Assembly: GCF_003850565.1 (NCBI RefSeq)
Contig: NZ_CP027706.1
Location: forward strand, 5,518,001-5,582,000
Origin: Pseudomonas sessilinigenes
GTDB taxonomy: Bacteria; Pseudomonadota; Gammaproteobacteria; Pseudomonadales; Pseudomonadaceae
Length of the DNA stretch: 64,000 nt
Direction: 5' to 3'
In this document: piece after piece, positions 9,319-17,490 of the stretch
Layout of the letters: every line of letters starts with the position of its first letter
Position numbering within the stretch: position 1 is the first letter of the stretch
Program-made: the position numbers and the translations under genes
The notes under the pieces: model-generated
Databases searched by the model: none
Seen by the model: only the letters and a program-made list of their open reading frames with translations
What the model was told of the DNA's origin: nothing

Positions 9319-10956
9319 ATGATGAATAGCCTACGCAAGATGTCCATCAGCCAGCGCCTGTGGCTGATCCTGGTCGTGGCAGTGCTGACCCTGGTAACCC
9401 TGGGCGTGATGATGCTCAAGCAGATTCATGACGACCTGTACCAGGCCAAGGCGCAGAAAACCCAGCATGTGGTGCAGACCGCCGCTGGCGTACTGAACTA
9501 CTACCAGGGCCTGGAAGCCTCCGGCAGCCTGAGCCGCGGACAGGCGCAGCAGCAGGCACTGCAGGCGGTCCGTGGCCTGCGCTACAACCAGAATGACTAT
9601 TTCTGGATCAACGACCTGACGCCGGTGATGATCATGCACCCGGCCAACCCCAAGCTTGATGGACAGAACCTGGGCGCTATCAAGGACCCGGACGGTTTCC
9701 AGGTATTCAACGAAATGGTGGCGGTGGCCAAGGCCAAGGGTGCCGGCATGGTCGATTACCGCTGGCCCAAGCCCGGAGCCCAGGAGCCGGTGCAGAAGAC
9801 CTCCTATATCCAACTGTTCCAGCCTTGGGGCTGGATCATCGGCTCCGGGGTGTACATCGATGACCTGCAGGAAGAGTTCTATGCCCAGGTATTGCGTGCG
9901 TCCTCGGTTGGCCTGGTGATCGCCCTGCTGATGGGCGCCCTGGTGGTACTGATCGTGCGCAGTATCGTTAGCCCGCTGCGTGAGGCCGTGCACGCCATGG
10001 CCAATATCGCCAGCGGTGAAAGCGACCTGACCCGTACCCTGGATACCCACGGCCAGGATGAAGTCACCGAGCTGGCCCGCCACTTCAACGGCTTCACCGC
10101 CAAATTGCGTGGCGTCGTGACCCAATTGCAGGCCAGCGCAGCCGCCCTGGAGCAATCCTCCAGCGAACTGGGCAGCAATGCCTCCGAGGCCCAGGAGCGC
10201 AGCCAACAGCAATCCTCGCAAATGGAACAGGTGGCAGCCGCCATCAGCCAGGTCACCACCGGCGTCCAGGACGTGGCGCGCAATGCCGAACAGGCCGCCG
10301 ACGAAGTGCGCGAGGCCGAGGTCCAGGCCCAGCAAGGCCAGGTCAATATCGACAGCAGCCTGCAACAGATCGACCAACTGTCAGGCACCATCGATCAGGC
10401 CGTGGAGGTGATCCGTACCCTGGCCACCGAAAGCACCCAGATCGGTACGGTGCTGGAGGTGATCCGCTCCATCGCCGAACAAACCAACCTCCTGGCCCTG
10501 AATGCCGCTATCGAGGCCGCCCGCGCCGGCGAGCAGGGCCGGGGTTTTGCCGTAGTCGCCGACGAGGTGCGCCTGCTGGCCCAGCGCACCCAGCAATCCA
10601 CTGCGGAAATCCAGGGCATGATCGAGCGCCTGCAAAATCACTCCGAAGCGGCCGTCAAGGTCATCGGCGACAGCAGCCGGGCCTCGCAACTGACCATCGA
10701 GCAAGCCGGCCTGGCTGGGGCCAGCCTCAGCGCCATCGGCCAGGCGCTGCATACCCTCAACAACCTCAATGCCTCGATTGCCAGCGCTACCCTGCAGCAG
10801 GCCCATGTCGTGGAGGACATCAACCACAACGTCGGCCAGGCCGCCGGGCTGTCCCAGGGCACGGCCCTGGCGGCCCAGCACTCCAGTACTGCCAGCCGCC
10901 ACCTCAAGGAGTTGTCCGAACAGCTCAATGGCCTGCTCCGGCAATTCCGCGTCTGA
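9319..10956 (+). CDS. Methyl-accepting chemotaxis protein with single Cache sensor
   Basis: A 545-residue chemoreceptor. It has a transmembrane helix (about 13-33), a periplasmic sCache-type domain (about 35-190) with the NDYFWINDL and [17 protein letters not shown] motifs, a second span (about 195-215), a HAMP domain and the cytoplasmic signalling domain. The hairpin tip motif is [20 protein letters not shown]. The start at 9319 has GGAG seven bases upstream. sCache_2 receptors often sense small carboxylates; the closest P. aeruginosa type I recall is the malate receptor family, but the ligand is not proven. A FliA-like promoter lies upstream. Monocistronic. Confidence 0.93.
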   Translation: MMNSLRKMSISQRLWLILVVAVLTLVTLGVMMLKQIHDDLYQAKAQKTQHVVQTAAGVLNYYQGLEASGSLSRGQAQQQALQAVRGLRYNQNDYFWINDLTPVMIMHPANPKLDGQNLGAIKDPDGFQVFNEMVAVAKAKGAGMVDYRWPKPGAQEPVQKTSYIQLFQPWGWIIGSGVYIDDLQEEFYAQVLRASSVGLVIALLMGALVVLIVRSIVSPLREAVHAMANIASGESDLTRTLDTHGQDEVTELARHFNGFTAKLRGVVTQLQASAAALEQSSSELGSNASEAQERSQQQSSQMEQVAAAISQVTTGVQDVARNAEQAADEVREAEVQAQQGQVNIDSSLQQIDQLSGTIDQAVEVIRTLATESTQIGTVLEVIRSIAEQTNLLALNAAIEAARAGEQGRGFAVVADEVRLLAQRTQQSTAEIQGMIERLQNHSEAAVKVIGDSSRASQLTIEQAGLAGASLSAIGQALHTLNNLNASIASATLQQAHVVEDINHNVGQAAGLSQGTALAAQHSSTASRHLKELSEQLNGLLRQFRV

Positions 10957-10971
10957 TTTCGCGGTGCGTGC

Positions 10972-11004
10972 GAATCCGCCGGTGCTGGTTGCACAGGCGG
11001 ATTC
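10972..11004. other. Perfect nine-base-pair hairpin upstream of pnuC
   Basis: GAATCCGCC and GGCGGATTC flank a fifteen-base loop, 15 bases after the chemoreceptor stop. There is no T-run, so it may be a transcript-end or mRNA-stabilising stem rather than an intrinsic terminator. Confidence 0.55.
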
Positions 11005-11013
11005 GGGCAAGGC

Positions 11014-11043
11014 CTGACGCACGGCCCCTACTCTGGGTACAAT
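11014..11043 (+). promoter_or_regulatory. Candidate sigma-70 promoter of pnuC
   Basis: CTGACG as -35, an 18-base spacer and TACAAT as -10, about 35 bases before the pnuC ATG. Confidence 0.45.
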
Positions 11044-11077
11044 CCGCCCCCTTTCGCCATTTCCCCAAGGAACCGCC

Positions 11078-11641
11078 ATGTCCGGGCTTGAACTGTTTGC
11101 CGCTGCGCTCGGCGTCATTGCCGTCTGGCTGACGGTCAAGCAAAACCCCTGGTGCTGGCCCATCGGCCTGGTCATGGTGCTGCTCTACAGCTGGATCTTC
11201 TACGAGGTCAAACTCTATTCCGACATGCTGCTGCAGGTGGTCTATGCCGCGCTGCAGCTCTATGGCTGGTGGCAATGGACCCGCGGCGGCGAGCAGCACC
11301 AGGGGCGTCCAGTCAGCCAGCTGCAATACCCGGCGCTGCTCCAGGGACTGGCTCTGGGCGCTCTTGGCAGTCTGCTGCTGGGGGCCGCCATGGCCCATTG
11401 GACCGATGCCGCCCAACCCTGGCTCGATGCCGCCCTGACGGCTTTCAGCCTGGTGGCGCAATGGTGGATGGCACAAAAGCGTGTGCAGTGCTGGCCATTG
11501 TGGGTCGCGGTAGATGTGATCTTCGTCGGCCTGTTCATCTATAAGGCGCTGTATCTCACTGCGGCCCTATATGCCTTGTTCACCCTGCTGGCCATCCAGG
11601 GCTGGCGCAGCTGGCGTGCCGATCCGGCCTTGCAACCATGA
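11078..11641 (+). CDS. pnuC: Nicotinamide riboside transporter PnuC
   Basis: A 187-residue polytopic membrane protein (about seven spans). It is Trp-rich, with the PnuC signature spread over NPWCWPIGLV, YSDMLLQVVYAALQLYGWWQW and WPLWVAVDV. PnuC imports nicotinamide riboside by facilitated diffusion, trapped by phosphorylation inside the cell. AAGGA precedes the ATG. The stop overlaps the next start as ATGA, and that next gene encodes a NadR-like kinase, so transport and trapping are encoded together. This supports an NAD-salvage role. Confidence 0.93.
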   Translation: MSGLELFAAALGVIAVWLTVKQNPWCWPIGLVMVLLYSWIFYEVKLYSDMLLQVVYAALQLYGWWQWTRGGEQHQGRPVSQLQYPALLQGLALGALGSLLLGAAMAHWTDAAQPWLDAALTAFSLVAQWWMAQKRVQCWPLWVAVDVIFVGLFIYKALYLTAALYALFTLLAIQGWRSWRADPALQP

Positions 11642-12162
11642 AGATCCTGGTCCTTACCGGCCCCGAGTCCAGCGGCAAGAGCTGGTTGGCGGCCGAGCTG
11701 CGAGCTCACTTCGGTGGCCTTCAGGTCGCTGAATACGTGCGTCATTTCATGGAACAGGAGCGCCGCGACACCTGCCTGGCCGATATTCCCGAAATCGCCC
11801 GAGGCCAACTGGCCTGGGAGGATCAGGCTCGGGCACAGCAACCTGAACTGCTGATTCTCGATACTCACCTGCTGAGCAATATGCTCTGGAGCCAGGTCCT
11901 GTTCCACGACTGCCCGCTGTGGCTGGAAGAACAGCTACTGGCCCGGCATTACGACCTGCACCTGCTGCTATCGCCCCAAGGCGTGCCCTGGAGCGGCGAC
12001 GGCCTGCGCTGCCAGCCACAACTGGCCCAGCGCCAGGCGTTCTTCGACGCCACGCAGCAGTGGCTGGAACAACACCGGCAAACCTATCGGGTCATCGGCG
12101 GTGACTGGTCGGCTCGTCGCCAGCAAGCCTTCGAACTGGTCCGGCAGTACCTGCTGGATTGA
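11638..12162 (+). CDS. NadR-like ATPase / ribosylnicotinamide kinase
   Basis: A 174-residue P-loop protein with GPESSGKS (8-15) at the very start. EYVRHFME and WEDQ segments and a LLILDTHLLSNMLW Walker-B-like strand follow. It matches the C-terminal ribosylnicotinamide-kinase domain of NadR but lacks the adenylyltransferase and DNA-binding domains. It should phosphorylate imported nicotinamide riboside to NMN. Translational overlap with pnuC supports this. Annotation pipelines often call such proteins only AAA family ATPase. Confidence 0.85.
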   Translation: MKILVLTGPESSGKSWLAAELRAHFGGLQVAEYVRHFMEQERRDTCLADIPEIARGQLAWEDQARAQQPELLILDTHLLSNMLWSQVLFHDCPLWLEEQLLARHYDLHLLLSPQGVPWSGDGLRCQPQLAQRQAFFDATQQWLEQHRQTYRVIGGDWSARRQQAFELVRQYLLD

Positions 12163-12324
12163 TCGCTGGCGGCCAATCAAGGCTGCCAGTGTCCATTCCT
12201 GAAACACTCCTGCGCAGACCCGCCCGCCATTTTCCTGGGCCAACACGGCTAATCGGCAAAACTGTTAAGCCTGCGATACAACAGCCCAGCAACCCGCATT
12301 CCAGAGCATTGCCATGGTTATGGC

Positions 12325-12343
12325 CATTGGCCGCTGGCCAATG
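12325..12343. promoter_or_regulatory. Perfect dyad upstream of fapA, candidate activator site
   Basis: CATTGGCC-GCT-GGCCAATG, a perfect eight-base inverted repeat with a three-base spacer. It lies about 83-101 bases upstream of the -24 element of the fap promoter, the usual distance for a sigma-54 activator binding site. The smaller dyad GCCAT-GGTT-ATGGC touches its left side (12311-12324). The binding protein is unknown; the activator gene at 17491 is the obvious candidate. Confidence 0.5.
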
Positions 12344-12368
12344 CTGTCTCATCCATGAAACAGCTTCT

Positions 12369-12395
12369 TTGCGTATTCGCCTTGAGAATTCGCAA
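12369..12395. repeat. Imperfect inverted repeat between dyad and fap promoter
   Basis: TTGCGTATTC and GAATTCGCAA pair at nine of ten positions around a seven-base loop. It is in the region where a bending protein or second regulator would act in a sigma-54 promoter. Role unknown. Confidence 0.35.
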
Positions 12396-12424
12396 GTCCT
12401 TGATTACTCGAAATAAATGAAAAC

Positions 12425-12441
12425 CGGCACGGCTTCTGCTC
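12425..12441 (+). promoter_or_regulatory. Sigma-54 (-24/-12) promoter of the fap operon
   Basis: CGGCACGGCTTCTGCTC reads GG (12426-12427), ten bases, GC (12438-12439). The GGCACG block and TGCT match the consensus TGGCACG-N4-TTGCW except for one base in each element. The fapA start is 54 bases downstream. Confidence 0.7.
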
Positions 12442-12492
12442 TCTCCCTCTCAACGCTGACTAGGGCCAGCACTGAGAAGAAGGAATACCGCC

Positions 12493-12936
12493 GTGGGGAC
12501 TCTACCTAGAAGTTTTACCCGCCTGATGCTGATCAGTTGTGCCGTCAGCGCAGTGTGCAGCCTTCCGGCTCTGGCGGCAGGCAATGGCGAGATCGTGCTT
12601 GAACGCCAGGTGCACCCGACTATGGCTGGTCGCCCGCTGAACCTCGACAACAACCCCACCACCGTCAATGCCAACCCTTCTGGCCTGGTCACCAGCATGG
12701 CCAATGATGAAATGACCGACAGCGAGTTCGCCGGTATCAGCAGCGGCTCCCTGGTCCGGGGAGCGGTGATGCCCAATGGTACTGGGGTTGCCGGCATGAA
12801 CGTCATCACCAACTCCGATGGCCTGCCCGGCATGGCCGCCGGCCACGGTGGTGGCTCTGGAAGCACCATTTCCAACTCGATCAATCGCTCCATCAGTGCC
12901 GGCATGGCGCCCCTGAACAATATCGGAGGCCGTTGA
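12493..12936 (+). CDS. fapA: Functional amyloid system protein FapA
   Basis: A 147-residue secreted protein with a signal peptide (about 1-28, ending ALAAG). The Asn/Gly/Ser-rich mature part includes ERQVHPTMAGRPLN, NDEMTDSEFAGISSG and MNVITNSDGLPGM. FapA is a periplasmic helper thought to hold back premature FapC fibrillation and affect fibre composition. The start is GTG with AGAAGGAA upstream. It is first gene of the operon, behind a sigma-54-type promoter; fapB starts one base after its stop. Confidence 0.92.
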   Translation: MGTLPRSFTRLMLISCAVSAVCSLPALAAGNGEIVLERQVHPTMAGRPLNLDNNPTTVNANPSGLVTSMANDEMTDSEFAGISSGSLVRGAVMPNGTGVAGMNVITNSDGLPGMAAGHGGGSGSTISNSINRSISAGMAPLNNIGGR

Positions 12937-12937
12937 G

Positions 12938-13516
12938 ATGAAACGCGCATTGATCCTGCTGGCCCTGCTCGGCTGCACCTCGGCCATGGCCGATAGCGGT
13001 GCCCCGGTCCAGGACACCGCAACCCTGAGCAATTCCGGCGCCCGCTATACCGGCAACCTCAACATCAACCAGGCCGCCGGCGATCAGCAACAACAGACCA
13101 ACACCCGGGCGATCGCCATCGGCACCAATGCCAGTGCCAGCACCAGCGTGAGCCAGAAAATCACTACGCCAGCCGACCGCTCGGTCAATGCCAGCAGCAC
13201 CATTGGCGGCAACTCTTTCAGTAACGGTAGCGGCGCACTGGGCGTGAACCAGTCGTCCGGTGCCAACAACCAGATGGCCAATACCTTGCGGATCAGCATC
13301 AGCGCCAATCCGCAAGGCATGGACGACAGCGCGCTTTCGCAGCAGAACGTTGCGCTGTCACCAAACTCAGGAGCACCTGATACCCATCAAGGCAGCCGCC
13401 AGGTCGCGACCAGCGACCAGGCCTTCACCGGCAGCCGGGGAGTCGTCCAGGTGAACCAGAGTGCCGGGGTGGGGAACCAGATGGCTAACACCCTGAGCAT
13501 CCGGGTCGCAGACTGA
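12938..13516 (+). CDS. fapB: Minor amyloid subunit FapB (nucleator)
   Basis: A 192-residue exported protein: signal peptide about 1-18, then three imperfect amyloid repeats. Each has the form VNQ(S/A)xGxxNQMANTLxI or INQAAGDQQQQTN; the last ends the protein. FapB is the minor fibre component that nucleates FapC. The repeats resemble those of FapC, showing common descent. A 63-base gap to fapC holds its ribosome site. Confidence 0.93.
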   Translation: MKRALILLALLGCTSAMADSGAPVQDTATLSNSGARYTGNLNINQAAGDQQQQTNTRAIAIGTNASASTSVSQKITTPADRSVNASSTIGGNSFSNGSGALGVNQSSGANNQMANTLRISISANPQGMDDSALSQQNVALSPNSGAPDTHQGSRQVATSDQAFTGSRGVVQVNQSAGVGNQMANTLSIRVAD

Positions 13517-13579
13517 CCCTTCGTAGTGCGATTAGAAAGTACCAACACTTAACCAACTAATAAGCACCGGAGAAACACC

Positions 13580-14548
13580 ATGAAACCAACAATGGCTCTC
13601 AAACCACTGGTTTTCGCACTGGCCGCCATCATGGCAATGGCTGCCCAGGCAGGTGGAAACAACGACCACGGTCACGGCGGCCACCATGGCAACCAAGGCC
13701 CGGATCTCAACACGCTGCTGCAAATCACCGCCGGGGCCGGTGCTGCAGTGACTGACGTCCAAGAAAGCAACACCAACGTGGTGAAAAACCAAGGCACCAA
13801 CAACAACTCCAAAATAGACAGCTCGTTGAACTGGTCCAACGGCAACATGGGCGCCAACGCCGCAGCCGGTGATGGCAACCAACAAGACAATGCCGCCGCC
13901 CTGGCCACCGCCGACGAAAACTTCATCTTCGGTAGCGCCATCGCCGTCTCCAGCGCCACCCAGGTGAACAACAACAACTACGTGAAAAACTCTTCAACCC
14001 AAAACAATGCTGTGCTCAACAGCTCGGGCAACAACGGCTCCGGCAACATTGGCATGAACGTCACCTCCGGCGACTTCAACCAACAGAAAAACAACCTGGC
14101 AATCGCCGTGTCCGGCGGTCGTGTAGCCACCGCAGCGGCTTCGGCCAACCAGTCCTCGACCAACCTGGTCGTGGATAACAAAGGCGTCCAGGCCTACAAA
14201 ACCACCACCCTCAGTGGCGGCTTCGTAGCCTCCGGCACCTACAAAGGTACCGGCAGCGGCAAGATCGAAGGCGGCGACGATCATGGCCATGGCTATGGCG
14301 ACAAAGGCCATGGCAACGACGATCAAAAACTCACCTTCAAGGAACAAGGCACTGTCGAACTGGCTGGCTACTGGACCCAGCAAGTGCTGACCAAAGACGG
14401 CTGGAAAAACCCAGTGGTCAACAACGCCAGCATGACCGGCTCGATGAATGGCTTCTCGGGCAACGGTGGGGCCAACGTCTCGGCCGGCGTGGGCAACCAA
14501 CAAAGCAACTCGCTGTCCATCGCTGCCGGCTGCAAAGCCTGCATGTAG
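13580..14548 (+). CDS. fapC: Major functional amyloid subunit FapC
   Basis: A 322-residue exported fibre subunit. The signal peptide is about 1-24. A His/Gly-rich segment (about 28-38) precedes repeat 1 (about 75-105), repeat 2 (about 150-180) and repeat 3 (about 290-316). Each has a GNxGxNxxxGDxNQQxN core. The second linker (about 228-245) is again rich in His, Asp and Gly. The C-terminus has a CxxC pair (Cys318, Cys321), typical of FapC. FapC forms the bulk of the extracellular amyloid that stiffens biofilm. GGAGAA precedes the ATG. An attenuator-like hairpin follows. Confidence 0.95.
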   Translation: MKPTMALKPLVFALAAIMAMAAQAGGNNDHGHGGHHGNQGPDLNTLLQITAGAGAAVTDVQESNTNVVKNQGTNNNSKIDSSLNWSNGNMGANAAAGDGNQQDNAAALATADENFIFGSAIAVSSATQVNNNNYVKNSSTQNNAVLNSSGNNGSGNIGMNVTSGDFNQQKNNLAIAVSGGRVATAAASANQSSTNLVVDNKGVQAYKTTTLSGGFVASGTYKGTGSGKIEGGDDHGHGYGDKGHGNDDQKLTFKEQGTVELAGYWTQQVLTKDGWKNPVVNNASMTGSMNGFSGNGGANVSAGVGNQQSNSLSIAAGCKACM

Positions 14549-14562
14549 TCGCGATCGTAACG

Positions 14563-14585
14563 AAAGCCCCGGAAACGGGGCTTTT
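14563..14585 (+). terminator. Attenuator-like hairpin between fapC and fapD
   Basis: AAAGCCCCG-GAAA-CGGGGCTTT, a nine-base perfect stem with a GNRA tetraloop, closed by four T and starting 15 bases after the fapC stop. It looks like a partial intrinsic terminator inside the operon, which would favour fapABC transcripts over fapDEF. Confidence 0.75.
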
Positions 14586-14611
14586 CCACAGTCTTACCAG
14601 GCGTAACGATC

Positions 14612-15292
14612 ATGCGTACTGCAATCCTTATTCTGGCGCTGAGCCTTTGTGGCCCGGTACACGCAGCGCAGATGGCCTTTGCCGGCCTGCCCGATGGCGG
14701 CTTGCTCTTCAAAAAGGTACAGAGCGTACGCGAACGCAAGTTCGCCGACCTCGTCGAGCAGAAGACCGATTTCAGCTGCGGTGCCGCCTCCCTGGCCACC
14801 ATCCTGCGCCACGCCTACTGGCTGGATGTCAATGAAGAACAGGTGATCAAGGGCATGCTGACCACGTCGGATCAGAAACTGGTCCAGACCCAGGGGTTTT
14901 CCATGCTCGACATGAAGCGCTACGCCGAGAGCATCGGCATGCGTGCCCGCGGCTACCGGATCCCGGCCGACAAGCTCGAATCCGTGAGCATTCCGGTGAT
15001 CGTGCTGATGGAAATCCGCGGCTACAAGCACTTCGTGGTACTGCAACGGGCGCAAAAAGACTGGGTGTACATCGGCGACCCGGTCCTGGGACACAAGCGC
15101 TATACCCATGAAGATTTCGTCAAGGGCTGGAATGGCATCGTCTTTGCCATCATCGGCCCCGGCTATGACAAGACCAATGCGTTGCTCGACCCACCTGCCC
15201 CGCTGACCGCGAAAAACAAGCTCGATACCTTCTACCCGGTCCGAGATGCGGAGCTGATGGATTTTGGTTTCATCCAGAGCGACTTCTTCTAG
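14612..15292 (+). CDS. fapD: C39-family cysteine protease FapD
   Basis: A 226-residue protein with a signal peptide (1-19) and a C39 peptidase fold: Cys56 in DFSCGAASL, His140 in GYKHFVVLQ and Asp156 in GDPVLG form the catalytic triad. FapD is needed for fibre export and probably trims Fap components in the periplasm. It lies just after the attenuator-like hairpin, so its level may be lower than that of the subunits. Confidence 0.94.
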   Translation: MRTAILILALSLCGPVHAAQMAFAGLPDGGLLFKKVQSVRERKFADLVEQKTDFSCGAASLATILRHAYWLDVNEEQVIKGMLTTSDQKLVQTQGFSMLDMKRYAESIGMRARGYRIPADKLESVSIPVIVLMEIRGYKHFVVLQRAQKDWVYIGDPVLGHKRYTHEDFVKGWNGIVFAIIGPGYDKTNALLDPPAPLTAKNKLDTFYPVRDAELMDFGFIQSDFF

Positions 15293-15337
15293 AAGCCCAG
15301 ACAACTAGAAAGGGGCAGGATGCTCCGGGAGCAGCAG

Positions 15338-16078
15338 ATGAAGACTTCATACTGGCTGGCCGCGGCCTGCCTGGCAGCAGCTCTTCCGGCCCATGCGGGT
15401 TTCAAGCCCATTGAAGTGCAGGACCAGGAACTCTCGCAACTGCGCGGCCGCTATGTCATGCCCGGGCGCATCATCAGTTTCGGCATCGTCATGAGCACGA
15501 CCTGGCGCAACGCCAGTGGCGACCTGATCGGCGCCAGCAGCACCCTGCAGATCCAGCAGTCGACGATCAAACCCCAGTTCTATGTCACCACCATCAACCA
15601 GACCGGCAATGGCAGCACCCCTGCCCAGGGCACCGGCAATGTGATCGGCGGCTCTGGCCTGGGCACCGGCCAGGGCGTGACCCAGGTGGTCCGGGCTGCG
15701 GGCGACGGCAACAGCGCCTACAACAACGTCAGCATCAACGTCAGCGAGGCCAATCAGGCACCGACCCAGGGCATTAGCCCCGGCCAGGCACTGGTAAACG
15801 GCCAGACCATCACCAGTAGCAACGCTGCCGGCAGCGTCACGGTCTCGGCGCTCAATAGCGGCATCCAGATGGCCATCCAGGCCAATGCCAACCAGGGTAA
15901 TACCCTGCAGCAAGTGGCCCAGGGCAATGTGTTGCAGAACACCCGTCTATTGGGCAACAGCAACTTGGTGAACAACCTCACCCAACTCAATGTTGTCCTA
16001 CAAAACAACGGCCCTAGCACCGGCGCGCTGGACTGCAATCTGACTACGCTGAACGGACTACGCAATTTGAAATTCTGA
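15338..16078 (+). CDS. fapE: Minor fibre component FapE
   Basis: A 246-residue exported protein: signal peptide about 1-20 (ending AHAG), then a beta-rich Asn/Gln/Gly-rich body. Several stretches recall the FapB/FapC repeat ([35 protein letters not shown]). A single Cys (ALDCN) lies near the end. FapE is found in small amounts in fibres. I chose the ATG at 15338, with GGAG six bases upstream, because it opens the signal peptide. The in-frame ATG at 15320 has AAGGGG upstream and is the alternative. Confidence 0.9.
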   Translation: MKTSYWLAAACLAAALPAHAGFKPIEVQDQELSQLRGRYVMPGRIISFGIVMSTTWRNASGDLIGASSTLQIQQSTIKPQFYVTTINQTGNGSTPAQGTGNVIGGSGLGTGQGVTQVVRAAGDGNSAYNNVSINVSEANQAPTQGISPGQALVNGQTITSSNAAGSVTVSALNSGIQMAIQANANQGNTLQQVAQGNVLQNTRLLGNSNLVNNLTQLNVVLQNNGPSTGALDCNLTTLNGLRNLKF

Positions 16079-16125
16079 ACTACGCTGCTTTCGACCATTG
16101 GGGTTTACAAGGGACGGTTTATTTC

Positions 16126-17424
16126 ATGTATCGATCGGTTTCACTGCGCGCGGTTGTATGTTTGAGCACCCTCTTTCCGATGGCGCTGCAAGCAGCGCCC
16201 GACTCGGATGTAGAGGCCCTGAAACGGGAACTTCTGGAGCTGAAGCAGCGTTATGACGTGCAACAGAAGGCACTGGCAGTCTTGGAGCAACGGGTCCGCC
16301 AGGTCGAGGACCAGCCTGCCGCCCCACAGCCCAAGCGCCTGGCCAAGTCGCCTTCGGACCTCAAGGGCAACCCCCAGGTTGCCGGTACCGGGGCCGCAGC
16401 GGCCTCCGGAGGTGCTGGCGGCGGTGCCAGCTATGGGCAGTCGCTCAAGGATGATTCGACTCCCGCCCAGAGCGTGACCAACCTGTATGACGAGGCCAGT
16501 GGCTTCTTTGGCGGCGGCAAGTTCAGCTTTGAAACCGGCCTGACCTACGCCCGCTACGACACTCGCCAGCTGGTCCTCAATGGGTTTCTGGCACTGGACT
16601 CGATTCTCCTGGGTAACATCAACCTGGACAGGATCAAGTCGGATACCTGGACCATGGACCTGACCGCCCGTTACAACCTCAATAACCGTTGGCAGTTCGA
16701 TATCAACGCACCGGTCGTCTACCGCGAGTCGGTTTACTCGGCAGGAGGTGCTAATGGTGGATCGGCGCAGTCTATCTCAGAGAAAACCGTCACTCGCGAT
16801 CCTACGCTGGGAGATGTCAACTTCGGGGTTGCCTACAAATTCCTCGACGAATCCGACAGCCTTCCTGATGCCGTGGTCAGCCTGCGGGTAAAAGCCCCCA
16901 CCGGCAAGGACCCGTTCGGCATCAAGTTTGTTCAAGCAAACCCAGGCAACAGCAACCTGTTCGTACCGGAAAGCCTGCCAACCGGTAACGGCGTCTGGTC
17001 CATCACCCCAGGTATCTCGCTGGTCAAGACCTTCGACCCGGCGGTGCTCTTCGGTAGCGTGTCCTACACCCACAGCCTGGAAGAGTCCTTTGGAGACCTC
17101 AGCTCTACCGTCGGCACCAAGACACCGGGCAAGGTGAAGATGGGAGACAGCTTCCAGGTCGGCGCCGGTGTAGCCTTCGCCCTGAACGAGAAAATGAGCA
17201 TGGCGTTCTCGGTTTCCGACCAGATCCAGCGCAAGAGCAAGATCAAGTACAGCGGCCAGGACTGGCAAAGCGTGGAGTCCAGCGATGCCAACGCCGCCTA
17301 CTTCAACGTCGGCATGACCATTGCAGCCACCGACCACCTGACCATCGTGCCCAACCTGGCCCTGGGCATGACACAGGACGCCCCGGACTTCACCTTCAGC
17401 CTGAAATTCCCCTACTACTTCTAA
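16126..17424 (+). CDS. fapF: Outer-membrane amyloid secretion porin FapF
   Basis: A 432-residue outer-membrane protein. It has a signal peptide (about 1-24), a heptad-rich coiled coil (about 28-62, [13 protein letters not shown] onward), a Pro/Gly linker, and a C-terminal beta-barrel (about 130-432) ending KFPYYF with a terminal Phe. FapF trimers export FapB, FapC and FapE as unfolded chains; the coiled coil gates the pore. Last gene of the operon, with a large hairpin behind it. Confidence 0.95.
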   Translation: MYRSVSLRAVVCLSTLFPMALQAAPDSDVEALKRELLELKQRYDVQQKALAVLEQRVRQVEDQPAAPQPKRLAKSPSDLKGNPQVAGTGAAAASGGAGGGASYGQSLKDDSTPAQSVTNLYDEASGFFGGGKFSFETGLTYARYDTRQLVLNGFLALDSILLGNINLDRIKSDTWTMDLTARYNLNNRWQFDINAPVVYRESVYSAGGANGGSAQSISEKTVTRDPTLGDVNFGVAYKFLDESDSLPDAVVSLRVKAPTGKDPFGIKFVQANPGNSNLFVPESLPTGNGVWSITPGISLVKTFDPAVLFGSVSYTHSLEESFGDLSSTVGTKTPGKVKMGDSFQVGAGVAFALNEKMSMAFSVSDQIQRKSKIKYSGQDWQSVESSDANAAYFNVGMTIAATDHLTIVPNLALGMTQDAPDFTFSLKFPYYF

Positions 17425-17437
17425 GCCGCCGCAAAAA

Positions 17438-17477
17438 CCAAGGCCCGCAGCGATTCTCCAATCGCCGCGGGCCTTGG
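17438..17477. terminator. Bidirectional terminator between fapF and the sigma-54 activator gene
   Basis: An eleven-base stem CCAAGGCCCGC/GCGGGCCTTGG, continued inside by GCGATT/AATCGC, lies between the convergent stops. On the minus strand it is followed by TTTTT, so it ends the activator transcript well; on the plus strand the T-run is interrupted. Confidence 0.8.
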
Positions 17478-17490
17478 CCTTTCTCCCGCC

